This document shows, in pieces, positions 11,367 to 21,252 of a DNA stretch of 64,000 nucleotides; within the stretch, counting starts at the first letter, position 1; each line of letters starts with the position of its first letter. Source of the DNA: Tipula vernalis (lineage: Eukaryota > Arthropoda > Insecta > Diptera > Tipulidae); NCBI GenBank assembly GCA_958295665.1, contig OY282559.1:129183605-129247604 (forward strand). Direction: 5' to 3'. Under the pieces are notes generated by a model. That model made no database searches. It saw only the letters and a program-made list of their open reading frames with translations, and was not told the origin of the DNA. The translations under genes and the position numbers were made by a program.

Positions 11367-12400
11367 GTAATGTACAGTTTTTTTTAGTATTAAGTAATTT
11401 ATTTTTATTTTGTCGCTTAAAACAAAAAAAAAACATTCAAAATCTATCTCTCTTCATATTTTTCAATGAACAAAATTTAAGGTGTTGGGAATTCTGAATA
11501 CTAAATTTCTTGTTAGCTTTTAGTGTAATAAAATAAGAAGTAACAACATAAGATGAATCTGAGATAAAATTGGTGATGGTTTTACAACTCTTTTGTATTC
11601 TAAAATGCTTGTGAATATATTCGCGATTAAGTAAACAAAAATTGTTTCTGCGAGTGAATCATTCCGCGGAATGCGGGTTTACGGTTTATTGAAAATTATC
11701 GGCTTCTGATATTTCATAAAATATAATAATTTAAAGCGAACATTTTTTAGCGCTTTGTATCACACATTTACAATATACACAACACACACATACACACATT
11801 TTTAAATGCTTAGTTTGAATTTCGCGGAAAGTTATGCTATGGCTCTGTGTTGGTAAATATAATAATTTTTTAGACAAAAAAACAATTATTTAATTGAAAT
11901 TGGACACATTTCCTAAAATCATATTTCGAATCGCAATTTTTGAGTTTTTCAAGTTTTTCAAGTTTTCTCCTCTGTGAAGCCCCACTTTATGATGATTTAC
12001 AATAAATCTACCCGTGTTTTACTATTTTTTATTGTACTATTTTAAAGTAAATATTTCAATCTAAGCGAAAAAATCTTTATAATGCAGTGAAACACGGAGA
12101 ATTTTTTTGAGATACATATTACGTTTCTCGTGTAACTAAAACCAACTAATATATAAAAATTAGTTTATCTTCCATATTCAGAGCCAAATATAGAATGCTT
12201 TAGTTTGAATTAAATTAATTAATTAGGAATCTGAGATACGGATGTACATGATGCGAAACACCTCACTTCTGCTCGAGTTTTTTTTGCTTTTTTTCTGTTC
12301 ATCAATTACAAAATATATAATTTTCATTTACATTTAATAATAATCAATATTCATATAAATCAATACAAAAAAGAGTTAAAATAAAACTGGAAACTTTCAG
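11367..12400. other. Intron, AT-rich, nothing recognised
   Basis: The stretch runs from the donor at 11367 to the acceptor at 12400 (aactttcag). It contains a short (AC)n-like patch near 11770-11800 and no coding signal. Confidence 0.5.
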
Positions 12401-12472
12401 ATAATTCTGTCAACTAATCACAATTTATATAGTAAAAGTGGTGAAGGAAGTCTTACGCAAAATATAGAATCG
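12401..12472 (+). CDS. NBEAL: Candidate 24-codon cassette exon of the NBEAL gene
   Basis: Exactly 72 bases are framed by a good acceptor (aactttcag) and a consensus donor (gtgagt). They are open in the phase required by the flanking exons (phase 0 on both sides) and encode a polar peptide beginning IILSTNHNLYS. Vertebrate NBEAL proteins run straight from the equivalent of 'GAIISGSQ' (end of 11366) into the equivalent of 'NGLRAICPATV' (start of 38406). The exon is therefore an insertion relative to vertebrates and can be included or skipped without changing frame. RNA evidence would decide whether it is real. It could also be a chance pairing of splice sites in AT-rich intron sequence. Confidence 0.5.
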
Positions 12473-13018
12473 GTGAGTTAATAATAATCCATAAAAAAAA
12501 ACTAAACAAGAAAAAACCTATAAACCTAATACTAAAATCTAAAATGTTTACTGGAAATGTAAAAATATTTTTTTTTTATAATTTTATTTTTATTATGATG
12601 CGGTAGAGTAATTTTGGTTTTGCATGCTTAATGTCGTATCTATGTAAATATATATAGGAAAACTATCGTAAATAAACGTAAATAATCTGGTGTTGTAACT
12701 TATTTAATCAAACTACTATTAGCCTGAACGTATATTTTTTTTTTACTGTTTGAATATATTCGATCACCGTATTTTATAATGCCGCCTTTGATATCTCTGT
12801 AAGCAAACTTTATGTAAATATATTTATTTTTCTGAATAATGATTAAAATATTTAAGTGCGGCGATCGCAATCCTATAAAAAGTGAACTAATGTTTACATT
12901 ATGTATATACTGTAGAAATACGAAAATGGATCAGTTCATGTTTGCATGCTAACAACTACTCGGATCGAAAAATTGGTTCAAAGTTGGTTGTTGCTTTCGA
13001 TTTAAACTTTGATCTGAT
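12473..13018. other. Intron, AT-rich, nothing recognised
   Basis: No coding or repeat structure was seen between the small exon's donor and the MULE-like element. Confidence 0.5.
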
Positions 13019-13427
13019 CTGGATCAGTCACTTGGTGACGTGATACATGTGGTGCTGTTCCGGGAGAGATATGTTTACCCAAAATTCTTTTCCCCAAAAC
13101 ATATAAAAAAAAATTCCCAAAAAACACTTCCCCAAAAAGCCTTTCCTCAAAACGCATTTTCCCAAAAAGGCGTTTGCTCATACTCATAACCCCAAACGTC
13201 AATTATTCAAAAATTTAGTACATATATAAGTAGGTATGTATTATATTTGGTCAGAGAAAATATGGTTTATTATTTGAAATTCAAACATATATTATTATAT
13301 TTAATTCCATTTAAATTTATTATTTTTATAATAATTATGATTATCTAACAACATAAGTTATTACATCTTAATCACACTTTCAAAATTCAACTAAAATGTC
13401 AATTAATCAAACTAATATACTGACAAA

Positions 13428-14731
13428 TTATATGCGATTGAGCGCAGGTAGTCCATTTCGTTGGCCAAGTATGACCAGCTGCGTGTTTGTTAACCTCAAA
13501 TGCAGCATACATGTATTCTTTCCGCAGGTGCCCAGGCAGTATGTTCCGACGTGTGATTTACCAGTAATTACCTGATGTCGTCGATCCCACGTTGTCAGAC
13601 CAAAAATGTGGTGCATAGTGCGAAGATTTGTTGGTTCGCTTGTCAGGTAGAATATAGTTATTTCCAAACCAGACAGCAATGTTTCGCGTGAGTGCATCAA
13701 CGTGCTTTAATAGATCTTTAAAAAAGGCTGGAATTTTGTCAGGATGAATGAACGCTAAGGGCTGGATCATTCGAATATTAAGTGCTACAGTTTCATTTGT
13801 ACCGCAAATACTTGTGAAACCTTCTTTCTGAACGCGGCGCCCAATAGTTTGGCCCAAAATGAAAATAGCAACCACGGAACCGTGTATCCGGAAACACAGC
13901 CTTAAAAGCAGAGGTTGAAGTCTTTTCAAAATCAGCCAGTACTAAATTGGGCTTCAAATGCACGAAATGTTCGCAGGGAATCTTCAATATTTCGTAAATC
14001 AGTTGATCATAACACTTCCGCGACTTTGACAGCATCAAACAGAAAAGTGCTGATATACGGTAACGCCGTCAATCTTCGCGAAAATTGTAAATAATTGACG
14101 AAATATACATGGAACAACATCAAATCTGCCATCCATCATCCAATAGTCTTCTTTTTCTAACATTTGCAGGGTCTTAACAGTTCCGATAAGGATGATACAT
14201 TCACTGTCAAACCGTTTTTCTGCTATAAAAATATCATCATCTACTATTCTCAAATGTTCTGGAACATTAATGTCATGGATGCTAGTTGGATCTTTAATAT
14301 CAGTCTCTCGAATTCGTTTCATCTTAGTCTTCGGGCTTCTTTATGGGGTAAATGCATCCTTGACGTTGACAATACTATCCCTTATGATCGCAGCTGGATG
14401 TACGTTGGTAGTTTTATCAGTTCTTTTTAATTTATTGTTGACGCAGTGTACTGGTAAGTTGCTCGCTGTCATACCATGCACGTGGTTGAAGGGCCCTTGA
14501 CTGTAAGAAGTCCCCCATTTTCAAATTTGGTTGTAATCCGTGCATTGTATTGGTGCGGTTGCGACGTTCCACGCAACCCGAATAATACCGATTTTGCTGC
14601 GCTGCTTTCACATCCATGTAATAGCTATATCCTACATGACACAATAAATCTTTGCCTTTACAATGACACAATAAATCTTTTGCCATTAACAAACAATAGA
14701 TGAAATAAAATCGAACTGCAAGCACACGCAT
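13428..14731 (-). pseudogene. MULE/FLYWCH-type transposase relic
   Basis: On the minus strand from 14731 the order is: a FLYWCH-like zinc-finger remnant ('YSYYMDVKAAQQNRYYSGCVERRNRT', with Trp replaced and spacing kept); a 'DYWMMDGRFDVVPCIFRQLFTIFAKIDG' segment that matches the first catalytic Asp region of MULE transposases (D-G-T-F-x-V-x-P); then 'NLVLADFEKTSTSAFKAVFPDTRFRGCYFHFG', the second catalytic Asp and the GC-x-FH strand. C-terminal helices continue to about 13560. The frames change at about 14322, 14035 and 13930, so it is not functional. Confidence 0.65.
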
Positions 14732-15019
14732 TCTCTAATCATTTTGCATTTAACATTGCATTTAACTGAGCACACGAGTATTTTCATAGTTTGAGTAATG
14801 TAAGTAGGTAGCTATTTGTTCTAAAAACATTAAATATTTTTTAATTTTAGAAATAAAAATATCTTTCAAAAACGTATCGTATGGAATTTTATTCTAATAT
14901 AACGCGCCTCCATCGGCACTTTGACTCTATAACTATAATAATCACGAACATAGTTGTTAAAAAATTTATAAAAAATGTACAACTAAAACGATCCTTTGCC
15001 CGAAAAGAGCCCGAATCCT

Positions 15020-15093
15020 TTGCCCAAAAAGATCCCCAAAAATCCCAAAATGATGACTATCATTTTGGGATTGTTGGGGATCTTTTTGGGCAA
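15020..15093. repeat. 35-bp hairpin inside the MULE terminal region
   Basis: Arms 15020-15054 and 15059-15093 are reverse complements with a single mismatch and a 4-nt loop (gact). They are made of the same CCCAAAA-type units as the rest of the terminal region, in opposite orientations. Confidence 0.8.
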
Positions 15094-15370
15094 CACCATT
15101 TTGGGATTTTTGGGGAAATAATTTTTGGCCAAACGATATTTGCCGAAATGAGGTTTGGGAAAATATTATTTGTGGAAATAATTTTTGGGGAAACAATTTT
15201 GAGCAAATGTTTTTGGGGAAACGATTTTTGGAGAAACGTACCCAATCCTGCTGATCCATAATATTAAATAGCCGGTAAACCCTGTTACCCGGGAAAATAT
15301 TATTAAATATTTATGGGGTCACCAAAATATTTACTACAGCGGGTAAAACTTTTTGCTTTTTAGTAAACAT

Positions 15371-15507
15371 AAAAGACCTTATTCCGAGATTTAAAATTTT
15401 ATATTTATATTATTTTTGATTTTTCAATGCAAATTCTAAAAAGACCTTATTCCGAGATTTAAAATTTTATATTTATATTATTTTTGATTTTTCAATGCAA
15501 ATTCTAA
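15371..15507. repeat. 68-bp direct tandem duplication
   Basis: A unit containing 'gaccttattccgagattt' and 'ttttcaatgcaaattcta' occurs twice, 68 bp apart, with no difference seen by eye. Confidence 0.85.
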
Positions 15508-16044
15508 TAGGAAGCGGGGAAATAACATAATATAACATGAATTTATGATGCAGTAATAAAGGGCAATGCCTCGTTTTTAGTGCAAAAAAGTTCATTTAAT
15601 GTTATCTTATTTCCTCGCGTCCTATTTAAATATATCTGCAAAAAATAAAAATAACATAACATAACATAAAATTTTAAATCCCTGAATAAGGCCTAATATC
15701 TATCGGTTTTTTAATTTTAAGCAAAGAGATTCAGCCTAACCTTTTCTTAAAATTACTGCCAGCTGTACTTCTAAGGGTTGTGTTTCAGAATTGCCATGCC
15801 ATGAGAGTCTCATGATTCAGATAATTGAGGTCGTTGTTTATAAAAATATTTACCTCAAATTCTTCATTGTCTATACCTTCTTGCTCTACATTGAGGAAGA
15901 ATTTGGTGTAAAAACTATCTTGATGAGGCGCAGATTTACAGATGAATTCGCGTGTTGTTATTGAAATTTGTTTGACATGCTTCCAAAGGCGAATTTTACG
16001 AATAATATCGTTAACAATAATAATCATATATCCCAGCATACATC

Positions 16045-16228
16045 CCATCACACCATTAAAACGCAACACCCTCGGATTGTCATACTATCTTACCACCATA
16101 TCATAATATAGTCATTCCATTTGACCATCAAACAAACCATCATTGCATCTTAATGCCATACCATCATACCATTGCACTACCATACCATCACACCATCATA
16201 CCATCATACAATAATACTATCATATCGG
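16045..16228. repeat. CATACCATCA-type minisatellite, left part
   Basis: Degenerate repeats of accatcataccatcacacc run up to the left target duplication of the outer LTR element. The same minisatellite resumes on the other side of that element at 26933, so the element inserted into it. Confidence 0.75.
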
Positions 16229-16400
16229 TGTTATGTATTTTGTAACATAAGTTTTAATTAAATAACTTTTACTTTATAATAAACTCACATTTACAATTGG
16301 TATTATTTATTTTATTTCATCTCTTTATAATGATGGTTATGTATAACCCTTTATACAATATAATATCATTAACCCTGAATCCCCCTATACAAATACAACA
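16229..16400 (-). repeat. 3' LTR of the outer gypsy element
   Basis: It begins TGTTATGTATTTTG and ends ATACAACA (plus-strand reading), matches 26746-26927 with small indels, and abuts target duplication ATCGG. Confidence 0.85.
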
Positions 16401-16462
16401 TTTTCCCCTTTTTAAATAACCCTTATAATTATTTTTAAATTTTTAAATTCCCTTTACAATTA

Positions 16463-16929
16463 TTATGGTAATTCACAAATTAATCTTTGTGGTGGTTTTC
16501 GCTCTCTTTTTGACCGCCTTAATTCTGATAATTCATATTCTGAGTCACTTAGCGACCGTTTTCTTTTGACGGTTGCATGTTCAGGAGAATATGATTTGTT
16601 CATCGGTGTACAGCTTGGAATAACATACTTATTAGGATGAAATTTATCATGTAATTTTGAATTCCTTAAAGCATTAACGTGAACAAATCTTACTCTTCCA
16701 TCCATACACATTAATTAAATAAGTATAATTGCTAATTTTTTTTTACAATTCTTCCTGGAATCCATTTAATATAATTATCATAATGACTTTTATAAAATAT
16801 TTTCTCGCCGACTTTAAATTTCACAAACTGACAAGACTTATTCTTAGTAGTTCTAGTACTTGACTTAACAATATTGTTTGGCTTAAATTTACAATTTCCA
16901 TTATTCCTTACAATTACTACATCATCTTT
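16463..16929 (-). pseudogene. Integrase C-terminus of the outer gypsy element
   Basis: This is the continuation of the integrase interrupted at 24009. The minus strand reads 'CQFVKFKVGEKIFYKSHYDN' and 'KWIPGRIVKKN', a typical chromo/SH3-like integrase tail. A C-terminal extension with a basic cluster ('RRSKRERKPPQRL') follows in a shifted frame. The first codons to the right of 16929 belong to the inner LTR. Confidence 0.7.
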
Positions 16930-16933
16930 ATCT

Positions 16934-18163
16934 TGTTGTGCCATCCATCGCATCCATAGCTGGGACCGATAATGATGATATCTAAATGTTAAAAAACCTA
17001 AAAGTAAGCAAAGATACTACATAATTACAATAACAAAATAACACACTTTGGTAACACAGAAATTACAATAACAAATTGGCACGTTTCGTTTAACACAGAA
17101 AAATAAAGTAAAGAATTTGACACCAATAATCTTTGCGCCCGAAAGTAGTCTAAGTAAAAATTACATACAAATAAAAGAAAAAACTTAATTTCTTTTTGAA
17201 ATGCCATTTAGGGGAATTAAAATAAATAATGTATGACATTGAAAAAATATTAACATTGAAAATATTTCCGTAAATATTTTATATATATAAAATTTGTAAA
17301 GTTCCGCGTGTTAAACAAAAAAAAAGATTTCCGCATCTTCAACAAAAAGATTTCCGCAGCTTCAACAAAAAAAAGATTTCCGTATCTTCTGTAAACGTTG
17401 TAAACAGGAAGATTAAATTGTAATATATAAAGACATAAAATTGTAAATAGAAACACAGTGTAATCAGAAGTAAAGAGACAGTGTAATCAGAAGTAAAGAG
17501 ACAGTGTAATCAGAAGTAAAGAGATAGTGTAATCATAAGTAAAGTAAAATTAATGAAATAAAGAAAGTATCTTAAGTGACAATAAATCGAGATTTTTCAA
17601 TTCAGGAATACATACAATTTGGTAAGTATAAAATAACCAACATACTAACATCTGGGTACTGGTGAGATTGAGTAATTGTGGAAGAAAGAAATATGGCAGT
17701 ATTTATACCCGCTGAATAATCTTTCACACTTATAAGATCTCATCTTTCTCACAACTAACAATTAAACTCTCCACGCTTAAATATATCACTTGGGTCATAG
17801 CACCTACCAGCGGTAAGCGCCAAGTGACTATACAAGCTCCAAATCATCGTCTCCATATAACTACATTAAATCTATATTAAGCCAAGCTAACCACCGACGT
17901 ATCTCATACCCGGAATTTGTCATACACACACGAAGTACAATTAACTGGACATAATAATTACCCGGTACATATAACAAAGAATTCCCAAACACCTATAAAC
18001 ATAACAGAGCATTACCATAAATAACCAAACTATTGACACTGTAGGCTAATCGATTTCAGATAAAATACAAATCCCATCACGAAAAAATACAACAGAATCA
18101 ATATCAGATACAAACATAAAATATTCTAAAATATTTAACGAATATAGATAAAAATATAAAATA
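16934..18163 (+). repeat. 5' LTR of the young element
   Basis: It starts TGTTGTGCC and ends ATAAAATA. It contains three imperfect copies of an 'aagatttccgcatcttcaaca' unit (about 17325-17390) and four 23-bp repeats of 'acagtgtaatcagaagtaaa' type (17455-17546), which could be regulatory. I see no difference from the 3' LTR. Confidence 0.9.
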
Positions 18164-18164
18164 T

Positions 18165-18182
18165 TGGCGCTGTAGAGTTCGA
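18165..18182 (+). other. Primer binding site of the young LTR element
   Basis: TGGCGCTGTAGAGTTCG follows the 5' LTR after one base. TGGCGC starts are typical of tRNA-primed Ty3/gypsy elements. The tRNA species was not determined. Confidence 0.6.
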
Positions 18183-18289
18183 ACTTGGAATAGAATTAAG
18201 TTGTTGTATTTTTCGCAAAATCTCTTCGAAATTGTACAAATTGCCCAGGGTTGTAAGTCCGCAGTGTAACAAGTAAAAAGAAAAGGTGA

Positions 18290-19849
18290 ATGTTCGTGAA
18301 GTCGAGTAAAACACTACGGTCACCAACAAACCAATCTCCAACAGTAGCATACACCAACAATCAACAACGCAGAGGAAGCAGTAGCGAGACAAAAGAGGCA
18401 AAACAGAAATTACCAGAAGAAATAATTAGTACAACCAGTGGTGAATCACCAGCAACACCAACCCAAGCATCTAAACCTAAAGCAGAGGAATTCCTCCCAA
18501 TACCCCCAATACCCCCTTTCAAACCGACAAAAAAAGAACAGCCAAACCCCCCTTTCAAACCGACAAAAAAAGAACAGCCAAACCAACAAGAACAAATAGA
18601 AAAACAAGCTACTCTCAGCAAAGAACAACCACAGACAATAATGAACCAACAACAGATCCAACAGAACATAGCAAGTTCAGTACCAGAATTTAGCGGTGAA
18701 AACCAAGGAACAAGAACAAATGATTTAACTAGATTCACAGCGACAGCAGACAGCATCTACCAGACTCTCGACTCAGAAGAAGAAAAAAAAATATTTAGCA
18801 GGCTGATAAAGCTAAGATTAACAGGCGAGGCATTTACCAGGGTAGCACACAGAAACATCGAAGATTACACAAAATTGATGGAGCTACTTAATAACATGTA
18901 CTCGAGAACGTACTCGTTAGATGAACTGGAAAGAGGATATACAACCATCCAACAGAGCTACGGTGAAACCATTAGGAATTATGGTTACCGGCTCCTAGAA
19001 GCATTGGAACAATACAGAATAGGGTACAAGACCAAATACAAGCTAACAAAAATCGACGAAGCGTACAACAACCACATCGAAACAAATTCAGTACAAATTT
19101 TTAAAAGAGGATTAAACAATACAATACTGAAGGAGAGAATAGCAACCTCAATGGCAAAAAACGTAGACGAAATCATAGACGAAACAGAAATCATCGAAAG
19201 AATGCTCACTGCAACCACAGAAGTAACAACATCCCACAACCTAACACAAAACCCATTACCAAAATTCCTACCTGCAAGACAGCAGCAAAGTAACCACCAT
19301 CAAGTCACATGCAACTATTGTCAACGGCCAAACCACACATGGGATATATGCCGCACAAGAATAAATCAGGAAAGGATGAGAAGGATAACTACCCAGACAC
19401 AACCTTACAACACACAAAGACATCAAGATCAGAGATATCAACCACCAGTAACGTACCACAACCAAGCTCGACCAGAAACGTACAACAAACAATATCCCAC
19501 ATCAACACAGCAAAATCAACAATATAATAGATTAACCACGATGAATGTACAACCAAACAGAAATCAATACCCACCAGCACAATACACCCAGGTAAATCGA
19601 TATCAACCCAAATTTTGCTCGCATTGCAAGACCACCACTGGCCATACATTCGACGAGTGCCGTAGCAAATTCTTCACAAAGAACCCATATCAACCCAATA
19701 CCAAAAACAACCCATCAACCGATACCAGGGAGCTGACAGACAAATTCAACAACATGCGTATCAACATGATGTACCCTCAGTCAAGACAGAATCCAGCAAC
19801 ACCAGAACAATACATGCATCAGGGAAACGCCAACAGATCCGACCAGTAG
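18290..19849 (+). CDS. Gag polyprotein of the young LTR element
   Basis: A 519-residue open frame. Residues 1-125 are polar and Pro/Lys-rich and contain a 12-residue duplication (PPFKPTKKEQPN twice). Residues of about 135-320 form the helical capsid-like region ('VPEFSGENQGTRTNDLTRFTATAD', 'LRLTGEAFTRV', 'SYGETIRNYGYRLLEAL'), which matches retrotransposon gag families. Two zinc-knuckle-like motifs follow: C341-x2-C-x4-H-x4-C (CNYCQRPNHTWDIC) and a spaced variant at C443 (CSHCKTTTGHTFDEC). Knuckles of this kind bind element RNA. The downstream protease frame overlaps by about 180 bases in the -1 frame, and a frameshift signal lies 7 codons before the gag stop. The frame is intact, in keeping with recent activity. 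Confidence 0.85.
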   Translation: MFVKSSKTLRSPTNQSPTVAYTNNQQRRGSSSETKEAKQKLPEEIISTTSGESPATPTQASKPKAEEFLPIPPIPPFKPTKKEQPNPPFKPTKKEQPNQQEQIEKQATLSKEQPQTIMNQQQIQQNIASSVPEFSGENQGTRTNDLTRFTATADSIYQTLDSEEEKKIFSRLIKLRLTGEAFTRVAHRNIEDYTKLMELLNNMYSRTYSLDELERGYTTIQQSYGETIRNYGYRLLEALEQYRIGYKTKYKLTKIDEAYNNHIETNSVQIFKRGLNNTILKERIATSMAKNVDEIIDETEIIERMLTATTEVTTSHNLTQNPLPKFLPARQQQSNHHQVTCNYCQRPNHTWDICRTRINQERMRRITTQTQPYNTQRHQDQRYQPPVTYHNQARPETYNKQYPTSTQQNQQYNRLTTMNVQPNRNQYPPAQYTQVNRYQPKFCSHCKTTTGHTFDECRSKFFTKNPYQPNTKNNPSTDTRELTDKFNNMRINMMYPQSRQNPATPEQYMHQGNANRSDQ

Positions 19850-19873
19850 TAGGAGAGACGCTGTCATCGGATC
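19822..19873 (+). promoter_or_regulatory. Putative -1 ribosomal frameshift signal between gag and protease
   Basis: The heptamer GGGAAAC (19822-19828) lies in the gag frame as G-GGA-AAC, the X-XXY-YYZ form used by retroviruses. After a 7-nt spacer come GATCCGA (19836-19842) and its perfect complement TCGGATC (19867-19873), a stem with a 24-nt loop that could fold further. The -1 frame is open from the heptamer through the protease, and the gag stop follows about 20 nt after the heptamer. Slippery sequence, spacing, stem and frame all agree. Confidence 0.7.
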
Positions 19874-21252
19874 GCGCACAACCAAGAACAATAAATCAAA
19901 TGAACCAAAGCGAACACGGACTATCTCTTCAAATGGGTACCATTCCTGAAATGTACCTTGAACACACACAATCAACTCAGCAACAACAACTAATCATTCA
20001 AAATCAACCAAGCCCAGACGCTAAATCAAATCAACCAAGCCCAGCCGCTAAATCAAATCAAACGAGACCAGACTCTCAACAACCATTAGTTATTAAGAAT
20101 CAACCAAGCCCAGACGCTAAATCAAATCAAACGAGACCAGACTCTCAACAACCATTAGTTATTAAGAATCAACCAAGCCCAGCCGCTAAATCAAATCAAA
20201 CGAGACCAGACTCTCAACAACCATTAGTTATTAAGAATCAACCAAGCCCAGCCGCTAAATCAAATCAAACGAGACCAGACTCTCAACAACCATTAGCTAT
20301 TAAGAATCAACATTCCAGTACAGAACACATAGACAACATCATCATCCTAATACACTTAATAATCATGTACACCAACATATTCCTTTCCCTCATAACCAAC
20401 AATTTATCCAAGACACGAGGATGGTGTGAAGAAAACTTCAACAGAATACGATCACAGTATTCACAAATAGGTGACAAATGGAATAAAACCAAGGTTGGAT
20501 ACAAAAAACGAGGTACTAACACTAAGAAGCATCACAAGATGCAAGAGACCGCGAATTTCCTGGACAGTGAAGAACACAAGTACGACGGAAAGAATGGCCA
20601 CAATACACTGCAAAATTTACTATATCCAGAGTGTAGCGCAACTACAGAATCTATAAATACTGTGTCAAAATGTAAAACAAGAGATACCATAACGCCAAAA
20701 ATAGGCGCGAACTTCACAAAGCTATTTATAGACTCAGGTGCCGACATTTCACTCATCAAAAACCAATTCATACCGCGGGAAGAAGTTAATACATTTGATG
20801 TGTTAACATTAACAGGGATAGGTAAAGGTAGCATAAAAACAGAAGGATCTATTCAGTTAACATTAGAATTCCAAAACCAATTCAAAGTCAAGCATAAATT
20901 TCATACAGTATCAAATGAGTTCCAAATTTCAGAAGATGGTATTGTAGGCAGAGATTTCTTTGTAGATAACAAGGTGGAAATATCGTACGACAATAATCAA
21001 ATTAAAATTGGTGACAACCTTATCTCTTTCTCTAACAAAGCACAAAAGCAAATTACATTACCTGCACGATGCGAAACGGTAATCGAAATCAAAACCCCCA
21101 CTAATGACTTATATATCTGTTCTGCATCCGAACCACAACCAGGAGTTTTCATACCCAACATATTGCTCCAACCACAGAATAACAGAGCAAAAATCATTAT
21201 TGCCAATACCCTTCCACAAGAAACAAAATTAGAAAATCTCGAGCCTCCCTAA
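19828..21252 (+). CDS. Protease ORF of the young LTR element (entered by frameshift)
   Basis: The frame is open from within gag. Its first ATG is at 19900, but translation is expected to enter by frameshift at 19828. Counting from that ATG, residues 30-140 contain a repetitive linker with four exact 23-residue units. Residues 140-165 are hydrophobic ('NIIILIHLIIMYTNIFLSLI'). The retropepsin-like domain has its active site at D278 in 'LFIDSGADISLIK' and the second conserved strand 'GIVGRDFF' about 75 residues later. The frame stops at 21252 without any reverse transcriptase. The element therefore supplies structural protein and protease only. Retropepsin identity is well supported; the role of the hydrophobic segment is unknown. 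Confidence 0.75.
   Translation, partial: RQQIRPVVGETLSSDRAQPRTINQMNQSEHGLSLQMGTIPEMYLEHTQSTQQQQLIIQNQPSPDAKSNQPSPAAKSNQTRPDSQQPLVIKNQPSPDAKSNQTRPDSQQPLVIKNQPSPAAKSNQTRPDSQQPLVIKNQPSPAAKSNQTRPDSQQPLAIKNQHSSTEHIDNIIILIHLIIMYTNIFLSLITNNLSKTRGWCEENFNRIRSQYSQIGDKWNKTKVGYKKRGTNTKKHHKMQETANFLDSEEHKYDGKNGHNTLQNLLYPECSATTESINTVSKCKTRDTITPKIGANFTKLFIDSGADISLIKNQFIPREEVNTFDVLTLTGIGKGSIKTEGSIQLTLEFQNQFKVKHKFHTVSNEFQISEDGIVGRDFFVDNKVEISYDNNQIKIGDNLISFSNKAQKQITLPARCETVIEIKTPTNDLYICSASEPQPGVFIPNILLQPQNNRAKIIIANTLPQETKLENLEPP
20029..20304 (+). repeat. Four in-frame 69-bp tandem repeats
   Basis: Each unit encodes NQPSP(D/A)AKSNQTRPDSQQPL(V/A)IK, and a partial unit precedes the array at about 20002. The repeats separate the end of gag from the protease. 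Confidence 0.9.

Larger units (their letters stand above)
13019..15260 (-). mobile_element. MULE-type DNA transposon with long, repetitive terminal regions
   Basis: The ends GGATCAG (13022) and CTGATCC (15253-15259) face each other. Both terminal regions are built from many variants of a TTTCCCCAAAA unit: forward at about 13079-13200 and inverted at about 15020-15240. Examples are 'cttttccccaaaacat' on the left and 'atgtttttggggaaacg' on the right. Between them lies a decayed minus-strand transposase with a FLYWCH-like finger. The left end seems to carry a roughly 35-bp extra segment after GGATCAG. No target duplication could be matched, so the exact limits are approximate. Confidence 0.6.

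Noticed and set aside
15020..15093. Hairpin as a microRNA precursor
   Set aside because: It consists of transposon terminal-repeat units and has an almost perfect stem with a 4-nt loop, unlike a typical animal pre-miRNA.
14881..15261. Plus-strand open frame of 126 codons with repeated FGEIIFGQTIF-like motifs
   Set aside because: It is a translation of the CCCCAAAA-type repeats in the MULE terminal region; the opposite strand gives similar repetitive frames.
15785..16069. 94-codon minus-strand open frame with an acidic C-terminus
   Set aside because: No family resemblance, no splice or start context that stands out, and its start lies in the minisatellite.
17025..17456. Two short minus-strand open frames repeated identically at 22867-23298
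   Set aside because: They lie inside the two LTR copies, are AT-rich, and have no family resemblance; the identity is explained by the LTRs.
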